From: Eubacteriales bacterium
GTDB taxonomy: Bacteria; Bacillota; Clostridia; Lachnospirales; Lachnospiraceae
DNA: 11,485 bases
Direction of reading: 5' to 3'
NCBI GenBank assembly: GCA_030536565.1
Contig: JAUNPT010000068.1
Location: 1 to 11,485, forward strand
Below are positions 7,106 to 11,485 of this stretch, piece after piece. Under the pieces are notes generated by a model. It had not been told where the DNA came from. It did not search any database and worked only from the letters and a program-made list of their open reading frames with translations. Every line of letters starts with the position of its first letter. The first letter of the stretch is position 1. The position numbers and the translations under genes are program-made.

Positions 7106-7134
7106 TTGCATAAATATTCGATTTGAGATAAAAT
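7106..7134 (+). promoter_or_regulatory. weak candidate promoter for argF
   Basis: TAAAAT (7129-7134, 5 of 6 to the -10) lies 17 bp after TTGCAT (7106-7111), which matches only the TTG of the -35 consensus. A promoter must lie in this gap because a terminator precedes it, but its exact place is uncertain. Confidence 0.35.
7107..7120. promoter_or_regulatory. candidate ARG box (ArgR/AhrC operator)
   Basis: TGCATAAATATTCG matches the ARG box core TGAATWWWWATTCA at 12 of 14 positions. It lies 47 bp before the argF start and overlaps the candidate -35. ArgR represses arginine biosynthesis genes when arginine is plentiful, so the gene context fits. I see no second box. Confidence 0.5.
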
Positions 7135-7145
7135 AAGGCATATAT
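7128..7145 (+). repeat. 18-bp exact repeat, copy 2
   Basis: ATAAAATAAGGCATATAT, identical to 5590-5607. Here it covers the candidate argF -10 and ends 22 bp before the ATG; no hairpin or T-run accompanies it. Confidence 0.6.
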
Positions 7146-7167
7146 CGGCAGATGGAGGTAAGATAAA

Positions 7168-8160
7168 ATGAACCTAAAAGGAAGAGATTTTTTAACATTA
7201 AAGGACTATACACCAGAGGAGATAGAATATCTCATTGATTTAGCAGCAAAGCTAAAAGAAAAAAAGAAAAAGGGTATAATTGAACAGCCATTGCTTGGAA
7301 AGAATGTTGCATTAATATTTGAGAAGACAAGTACAAGAACACGCTGTTCCTTTGAAGTTGCTGCTCATGACCTGGGTATGGGAGTCACATATCTTGACCC
7401 GGCAGGTTCACAGATTGGAAAGAAGGAGAGTATTGCAGATACAGCAAGAGTTCTTTGTTCTATGTATGAAGGGATTGAATATCGTGGATTTGAGCAGACT
7501 ATTGTTGAGGATTTAGCAAAGTATTCTTCTGTTCCTGTGTGGAACGGGCTTACCAATGAGTATCACCCAACACAGATGCTTGCTGATATGCTGACAATTC
7601 GTGAAAAGCTTGGACGCCTTAAAGGGGTTAAGTTTGTATATATGGGAGACGCAAGATATAACATGGGTAATTCGCTTATGATTGTATGTGCTAAGCTTGG
7701 TCTGCATTTTACAGCCTGCACTGCAAAGGAGTATTTCCCAGATGCCGGATTAGTGGCACAGTGTGAGGAATGGGCAAAAATAAGCGGTGGTTCTGTAACA
7801 TTATCAGAGGACGTATGGACAGCTACTAAGGGTGCAGAGGTTCTATATACTGATGTCTGGGTATCTATGGGTGAACCTGATGAAGTGTGGGAGGAGCGGA
7901 TTAGTGCATTGACTCCTTACCAGATAAATAAGAAGGTGATGGAAAATGCATCAGAAAATGCAATATTTATGCATTGCCTTCCTGCCTTCCATGATTTAAA
8001 GACTAAGATTGGCAGGGAAATACATGATAAGTTTGGTCTGGACGAGATGGAGGTTACAGATGAGGTGTTTGAGTCAGCTCAGTCTGTTGTCTTTGATGAG
8101 GCAGAAAACCGTATGCATACAATTAAGGCAGTGATGGCGGCGACATTGGGAGCTTACTAG
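7168..8160 (+). CDS. argF: ornithine carbamoyltransferase
   Basis: It joins carbamoyl phosphate and ornithine to give citrulline in cytoplasmic arginine synthesis. The 330-residue length is that of the longer OTC form. The carbamoyl-phosphate loop is STRTR (55-59) with RCSFEVA after it; HPTQMLAD follows in the middle of the chain; the ornithine-binding loop reads DVWVSMGE; and MHCLPAFHD carries the catalytic Cys. The SMG loop separates it from aspartate carbamoyltransferase and acetylornithine enzymes. Catabolic ArcB has much the same sequence, but no arcA or arcC is next to it, and the ARG box-like site upstream supports the biosynthetic role. GGAGG lies upstream with a near-optimal gap. It leads a tight cluster; the next gene starts 13 bp after its TAG stop. 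Confidence 0.95.
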   Translation: MNLKGRDFLTLKDYTPEEIEYLIDLAAKLKEKKKKGIIEQPLLGKNVALIFEKTSTRTRCSFEVAAHDLGMGVTYLDPAGSQIGKKESIADTARVLCSMYEGIEYRGFEQTIVEDLAKYSSVPVWNGLTNEYHPTQMLADMLTIREKLGRLKGVKFVYMGDARYNMGNSLMIVCAKLGLHFTACTAKEYFPDAGLVAQCEEWAKISGGSVTLSEDVWTATKGAEVLYTDVWVSMGEPDEVWEERISALTPYQINKKVMENASENAIFMHCLPAFHDLKTKIGREIHDKFGLDEMEVTDEVFESAQSVVFDEAENRMHTIKAVMAATLGAY

Positions 8161-8173
8161 GCAGGAGGCAGCT

Positions 8174-8455
8174 ATGTATTATACAAGCAGCGGTGCATAC
8201 CGTAAATCAAAAATGATTATTGATTATCTGAATATTGGCCTTACAGTAGTCATTGGCGTAATGTTTTTAGTGATTTTATTTCTACGCAGCAGAAGCGGTA
8301 TACTGTTTCCGGTTATTTTTACATTGGGAGCGGTTGTAAATGCTTCTAACAGCGTAAAGAAATTTATGGATAGAAAGAAAGCACCAGGATTTATATTAGC
8401 TGCAGTGACAGTTGTACTGCTGCTTATTGCGGTATTTACCTGGCATGCAATATAG
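8174..8455 (+). CDS. small three-helix membrane protein of unknown function
   Basis: A 93-residue protein that I cannot assign to a characterised family. Three hydrophobic segments are clear: about 18-38 (GLTVVIGVMFLVILFL), 42-60 and 72-92. The short links RSRSG and KKFMDRKKA carry the positive charge. By charge bias, the loop after the second segment should be cytoplasmic. No catalytic or metal-binding motif is visible. AGGAGG (8163-8168) 5 nt before the ATG is the best ribosome binding site in the window and fixes the start. It sits 13 bp after argF and 12 bp before birA, so it is surely in the same transcript. From memory, similar short membrane proteins occur beside birA in Lachnospiraceae, but I could not check this. 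Confidence 0.85.
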   Translation: MYYTSSGAYRKSKMIIDYLNIGLTVVIGVMFLVILFLRSRSGILFPVIFTLGAVVNASNSVKKFMDRKKAPGFILAAVTVVLLLIAVFTWHAI

Positions 8456-8467
8456 AAGGACGAGAAT

Positions 8468-9466
8468 ATGTTAAAAGCAAAGGTACTTCACGAATTAAGA
8501 AACTCATCAGATTATGTTTCAGGGCAGTGGCTGTGCCATAGGTTTAATGTGTCAAGAACTGCCATATGGAAATGTATTAATCAGCTTAAAGAAGATGGTT
8601 ATGCTATTGAGGCAGTTAATAATAAGGGATATCGTATTACCGCATATCCGGACGTGATTACGGAAAGTGAAATAGAAAGCTTACTTATAGACCGGCGGGG
8701 GATAGTTTCAAAGCTGGTCTATTTTGAGGAAACAGATTCGACTAACAATGAAGCTAAGAAGCATGCAGAGACAGGAGTCAAGAATGCACCGGACGGTACG
8801 TTGTTTATTACAGAATGCCAGACAGGTGGGAGAGGGCGCAGAGGCAGAGGCTGGGAATCTCCGGCAGGAAGCGGAATATGGATGTCTTTGCTTTTAAGGC
8901 CTTCAATCAATCCTAATAATGCATCAATGCTAACCTTAGTCACAGCATTAGCTGTTGCAAGGACAGTGTTTTTGGTGACAGGAAGTCGTGGCTGTAAGAT
9001 TAAGTGGCCAAATGACATTGTTTTAAACAAGAAGAAAATATGCGGGATACTTACAGAGATGAGTGCGGAAACCGATTTTATACATTATGTTGTGATAGGC
9101 ATAGGAATTAATGTCAATACTGCAGAGTTTGATGATGATATAAAAGACAAGGCATCTTCTCTTTATATGGAAACTAAAGTACATGTTAAGAGAAGTGAAA
9201 TCGTTGCTGTATTTTCAAGTGAATTTAAGAAATATTATGAAATATTTTTAGAGACTAAAGATATGTCCGGACTTATTGATGATTATAACAGTATGTTAAT
9301 CAATGCTGGCAGGGAAGTAAGTATAATATCCGCAGATGAAGAATATACAGGCACAGCATCAGGAATTAACCAGAAGGGTGAACTGCTTGTGACTAGAGAT
9401 GATGGCAGCAGAGTAGAAATCTGTGCCGGAGAAGTATCGGTGAGAGGATTATATGGTTATGTTTGA
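8468..9466 (+). CDS. birA: bifunctional biotin-[acetyl-CoA-carboxylase] ligase / biotin operon repressor
   Basis: It makes biotinyl-5'-AMP and attaches biotin to carboxylase carrier domains; with its DNA-binding domain it can also repress biotin genes. The 332-residue chain has an N-terminal winged helix-turn-helix (about 1-58, with VSRTAIWKCINQLKEDGY and NNKGYRI), so it is the two-function (group II) type. The ligase core has ETDSTNNEAK (88-97), the biotinyl-AMP loop GRGRRGRGW (121-129), SGIWMSLLLRP, KWPNDI (179-184) and GIGINVN (211-217). A small C-terminal SH3-like domain (about 275-332) follows with GTASGINQKGELLV. GAAGGACG lies just before the ATG. The 3' end overlaps the next gene by 14 bp, which suggests translational coupling. 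No biotin synthesis or transport gene is adjacent. Confidence 0.95.
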   Translation: MLKAKVLHELRNSSDYVSGQWLCHRFNVSRTAIWKCINQLKEDGYAIEAVNNKGYRITAYPDVITESEIESLLIDRRGIVSKLVYFEETDSTNNEAKKHAETGVKNAPDGTLFITECQTGGRGRRGRGWESPAGSGIWMSLLLRPSINPNNASMLTLVTALAVARTVFLVTGSRGCKIKWPNDIVLNKKKICGILTEMSAETDFIHYVVIGIGINVNTAEFDDDIKDKASSLYMETKVHVKRSEIVAVFSSEFKKYYEIFLETKDMSGLIDDYNSMLINAGREVSIISADEEYTGTASGINQKGELLVTRDDGSRVEICAGEVSVRGLYGYV

Positions 9467-9788
9467 TGAGAATATTGTATTGTGTGCATCTAATGCATAT
9501 GAAAAGAAATTTTATCTTAATGAGGAATTTTCAAGACTTCCAGAAGATATAAAGAATGAATTAAAAATAATGTGCGTATTATTTACCGAAGAGGTTGGCG
9601 GTATTCTTGATATGGAGTTTAATGAAGATGGAGAACTGCTTTTTAAGACACAGGCTGATGAGGGGGATATCCTCTATGATGATATTGCGTGTGGAATGCT
9701 TATTAAGAAGCTTCAGTATGAAAAGAAAGAGCTCTTAGAGGCTCTTGAAATGTTTTACAGGGTGTTTTTTATGGGAGAGGAAGCCTAA
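9453..9788 (+). CDS. small conserved-type protein of unknown function (possibly DUF6145)
   Basis: A 111-residue acidic cytoplasmic protein with no signal peptide, membrane segment or recognisable catalytic motif. It starts MVMFDENIVLCASNAYEKKFYL; the middle has IMCVLFTEEVGGILDMEF, which looks like beta strands; the C-terminal part is helical (LIKKLQYEKKELLEALEMFYRVFF). I associate this pattern with the Lachnospiraceae family DUF6145, from memory and unverified. GAGAGG (9442-9447) lies 5 nt before the first ATG and 11 nt before a second ATG at 9459, so either start is possible. The 14-bp overlap with birA in another frame and the codon pattern make it a real gene, probably translated together with birA. 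Confidence 0.85.
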   Translation: MVMFDENIVLCASNAYEKKFYLNEEFSRLPEDIKNELKIMCVLFTEEVGGILDMEFNEDGELLFKTQADEGDILYDDIACGMLIKKLQYEKKELLEALEMFYRVFFMGEEA

Positions 9789-9818
9789 AGCCTGCAGCAT
9801 GGCATCAGGTGACACCAG

Positions 9819-9824
9819 TATAAT
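9819..9824 (+). promoter_or_regulatory. isolated TATAAT upstream of dusB
   Basis: A perfect -10 hexamer lies 28 bp before the dusB start in the 64-bp gap, but no recognisable -35 box is found at 16-18 bp. Given the A+T-rich DNA it may be chance. It could add a weak internal promoter for dusB. Confidence 0.25.
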
Positions 9825-9852
9825 ATTAGTAATTTTAATGAAAGATTGATTT

Positions 9853-10824
9853 ATGAGAATAGGAAATGTAGAGGTTAAACAAAATGTTGTCTTAGCACCT
9901 ATGGCAGGGGTTACAGACCTGCCTTTCAGACTTTTGTGCAAGGAGCAGGGATGCGGTCTTCTTTATTCAGAAATGGTCAGTGCTAAGGCAATTCTTTATG
10001 GCAACAAAAATACCTATGGGCTTATGAAGGTGACTGAAAGAGAAAATCCCATAGCCCTTCAGCTGTTTGGTTCAGACCCTGAGATTATGGGGGATATGGC
10101 AAGGAAGGTGGCGGAGGAAACAACATTTGACATAATAGATGTTAATATGGGCTGTCCTGTGCCAAAGGTAGTTAATAATGGCGAGGGCTCAGCACTTATG
10201 CGTAATCCGCTTCTTGTTGGGCAGATTGTGGAGTCAATGGCTAAAAGATGTAATAAGCCGGTTACAGTAAAGATAAGGGCGGGTTTTAATGAAGAATCTG
10301 TCAATGCGCCAGAGATTGCCCATATAATACAGGAGTCGGGCGGAGCGGCAGTCGCAGTACATGGGCGTACAAGGGAACAGTATTATTCAGGATATGCTGA
10401 CTGGGACGTTATCCGACGTGTTAAGGAGAAGGTTTCAATTCCTGTGATTGGCAATGGAGATATTCTTACAGGCGATGATGCAGTCAGAATGTTTAAGGAA
10501 ACAGGCTGTGATGCAGTTATGATTGGCCGGGGGGCGAGAGGAAATCCATGGATATTTAAACAGGTAAGCGAGTATTGTAAAAATGGAAGCCTTGTTTATG
10601 GGCCATCTATAGAGGAAATCTGTGACATGATTATGCGCCACGCTTATATGCTGTGTGAGAGTAAGGGAGCCTTTACAGGAATACGTGAGATGCGGAAGCA
10701 TTTTGCATGGTATACAGCAGGTATTAAGCATGCGGCAGCTTTGAGGGCGCGGGTAAATCAGGTCACATCTATTGAAGAACTTGGCGGTCTGGTAGAACAG
10801 ATAAGAATTATGGGTTTGACATAA
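9853..10824 (+). CDS. dusB: tRNA-dihydrouridine synthase (DusB type)
   Basis: An FMN enzyme that reduces specific uridines in the tRNA D-loop to dihydrouridine using NADPH. The 323-residue chain shows the family signature APMAGVTDLPFR (15-26), then LQLFGSDP, VNMGCPVPKVVNNGEGSALM with catalytic Cys101, KIRAGF (140-145), His170 in AVHGRTREQ, NGDI (201-204) and the flavin phosphate loop GRGARGNPWIF (225-235). A helical domain covers about 245-323. The family start MRIGNVEV fits the ATG, although its ribosome binding site (GAAAG) is weak, which may mean low translation or re-initiation from the upstream gene. The last two codons, Leu-Thr, double as the -35 box of the promoter behind it. It links the birA cluster to greA-lysS. 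Confidence 0.95.
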   Translation: MRIGNVEVKQNVVLAPMAGVTDLPFRLLCKEQGCGLLYSEMVSAKAILYGNKNTYGLMKVTERENPIALQLFGSDPEIMGDMARKVAEETTFDIIDVNMGCPVPKVVNNGEGSALMRNPLLVGQIVESMAKRCNKPVTVKIRAGFNEESVNAPEIAHIIQESGGAAVAVHGRTREQYYSGYADWDVIRRVKEKVSIPVIGNGDILTGDDAVRMFKETGCDAVMIGRGARGNPWIFKQVSEYCKNGSLVYGPSIEEICDMIMRHAYMLCESKGAFTGIREMRKHFAWYTAGIKHAAALRARVNQVTSIEELGGLVEQIRIMGLT

Positions 10825-10844
10825 AATATGCCATAGTATATAAT
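10816..10844 (+). promoter_or_regulatory. perfect consensus sigma-A promoter for greA-lysS (P1)
   Basis: TTGACA (10816-10821) and TATAAT (10839-10844) are separated by 17 bp, matching the housekeeping consensus in all twelve positions. The -35 lies inside dusB, just before its stop codon. Transcription should start near 10851, giving a greA leader of about 100 nt. Confidence 0.9.
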
Positions 10845-10870
10845 ATTGTGACTGGTTTTGTAATTTGGAT

Positions 10871-10879
10871 TGATATAAT
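10871..10879 (+). promoter_or_regulatory. extended -10 element, possible second greA promoter (P2)
   Basis: TGATATAAT matches the extended -10 (TGN-TATAAT) perfectly. The best -35 nearby is poor (GTGACT at 10848-10853, 20 bp spacing), so it would depend on the extended element. It lies within the leader of P1. CTGGTT (10852-10857) and AACCAG (10886-10891) flank it as a 6-bp inverted repeat. Confidence 0.45.
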
Positions 10880-10951
10880 GTATTTAACCAGCTATGAGAC
10901 AGGGTATTAAGGCTTAAATAAAAAGTATATAAAAGAAAGGGAACAAATATA

Positions 10952-11428
10952 ATGGCAGAGAAACAGTTTCTTACAAAAAAAGGATATGAGGAGAGAGTTG
11001 CTTTATTAGAGAACCTTAAGGTTGTCAGAAGAAAGGAAGTTGCCCAGAAGTTAAAGGAAGCAAGGGAGCAGGGTGATCTATCAGAGAATGCCGAGTATGA
11101 TGCAGCAAAGGACGAGCAGAGAGATATAGAAGCTCAGATTACAGAGCTTGAGGCAATTCTTGCAAACTCTGAAATTATTCAGGACAATGATAAGAGTACA
11201 GATAAGGTTAAGATGGAAAGCGTTGTTATGCTTCATGATGTTGAATATGATGAAGATATTGAATATACAATCGTAGGTTCATCAGAGGCTGACAGCTTAC
11301 ACAATAAGATTTCCAATGAATCGCCTCTTGGAGCAGCCCTTATTGGAAAAAAGGTTGGTGAGACAATAAAGATTGAGGCACCAGCAGGTGAAATTGAATA
11401 CAAGATTATATCAGTAAAGAATGATTAA
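10952..11428 (+). CDS. greA: transcription elongation factor GreA
   Basis: It enters the secondary channel of RNA polymerase and stimulates transcript cleavage to rescue backtracked complexes. At 158 residues it is standard length. The N-terminal coiled coil (about 8-77) carries the signature REQGDLSENAEYDAAKDEQ, with Asp42 and Glu45 forming the acidic tip that helps hold the catalytic metal. The C-terminal FKBP-like domain (about 85-158) has YTIVGSSEAD, NKISNESPLGAALIGKKVGE and ends EYKIISVKND. GAAAGGG lies 10 nt before the ATG. Two promoter elements precede it; no terminator separates it from lysS 32 bp downstream, so the two are expected to be co-transcribed, as in many Firmicutes. Confidence 0.97.
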   Translation: MAEKQFLTKKGYEERVALLENLKVVRRKEVAQKLKEAREQGDLSENAEYDAAKDEQRDIEAQITELEAILANSEIIQDNDKSTDKVKMESVVMLHDVEYDEDIEYTIVGSSEADSLHNKISNESPLGAALIGKKVGETIKIEAPAGEIEYKIISVKND

Positions 11429-11460
11429 TATATTGACTAATATAGTAAGGAGAAGTAACA

Positions 11461-11485
11461 GTGGCAGAGAAGAATAATGCACAGA
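11461..11485 (+). CDS. lysS: start of lysyl-tRNA synthetase (3' truncated)
   Basis: A GTG start with AAGGAG (11447-11452) 8 nt upstream opens a frame reading VAEKNNAQ to the window edge. Only eight codons are visible, so the product name rests on context: greA is commonly followed by lysS in Firmicutes, and Lachnospiraceae LysS often begins with a polar stretch of this kind. The enzyme charges tRNA-Lys with lysine. The spacing to greA is too short for a T-box leader. Confidence 0.55.

Noticed and set aside
10435..10731. Minus-strand open frame inside dusB
   Set aside because: It is a shadow of a strongly conserved gene, with no promoter or ribosome binding site and an implausible product.
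11429..11460. T-box or riboswitch before lysS
   Set aside because: The gap is only 32 bp, far too short, and holds just a ribosome binding site.
1..11485. Mobile element, CRISPR, toxin-antitoxin, defence or biosynthetic cluster
   Set aside because: All sizeable open frames correspond to housekeeping genes or two small unknowns; no transposase, integrase, repeat array, tRNA or attachment-site signal was seen on either strand.

Overview
The window looks like an ordinary chromosomal stretch from a low-to-moderate G+C Gram-positive anaerobe. Lachnospiraceae (Clostridia) is my best guess. The evidence is purine-rich ribosome binding sites, sigma-A-type promoters, the orders dnaE-pfkA-RNA methyltransferase and birA-(small gene)-dusB-greA-lysS, and two small proteins that I associate with that family. 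All genes are on the + strand and tightly packed. Nothing in composition or content suggests a mobile element, prophage, defence island or CRISPR array.

Left block (1-5519): the tail of an unidentified gene, then dnaE (DNA polymerase III alpha, with an apparently complete PHP metal site), pfkA (ATP-type 6-phosphofructokinase) and a SpoU/TrmH-type RNA methyltransferase. A near-perfect Rex-type palindrome lies in the dnaE-pfkA gap over a possible promoter. This suggests that pfkA and the methyltransferase gene can be expressed apart from dnaE and may respond to NADH/NAD+. The block closes with an intrinsic terminator near 5600-5655.

Middle block (5520-7061): a single-gene unit encoding a secreted protein with two SH3-like segments, an Ala/Glu-rich linker and a C-terminal SleB-type (Hydrolase_2) catalytic domain. 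It has a strong sigma-A promoter (TTGACA-17-TACAAT), a perfect match to the Bacillus WalR box just after the -10, and its own terminator.

Right block (7106-11485): argF (ornithine carbamoyltransferase) behind a candidate ArgR box. It is followed closely by a three-helix membrane protein of unknown function, birA (biotin ligase/repressor), an overlapping small conserved-type gene, and dusB (tRNA dihydrouridine synthase). A perfect consensus sigma-A promoter, whose -35 box forms the last two codons of dusB, starts the greA-lysS unit; only the GTG start of lysS is inside the window.

I found no undescribed biological system. The parts worth checking are regulatory: the Rex, WalR and ArgR candidate sites, the competing hairpins at 5565-5641, and an 18-bp exact repeat shared by two intergenic regions. 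Also notable are the lineage-type sequence features of DnaE and PfkA and the two small proteins of unknown function beside birA.
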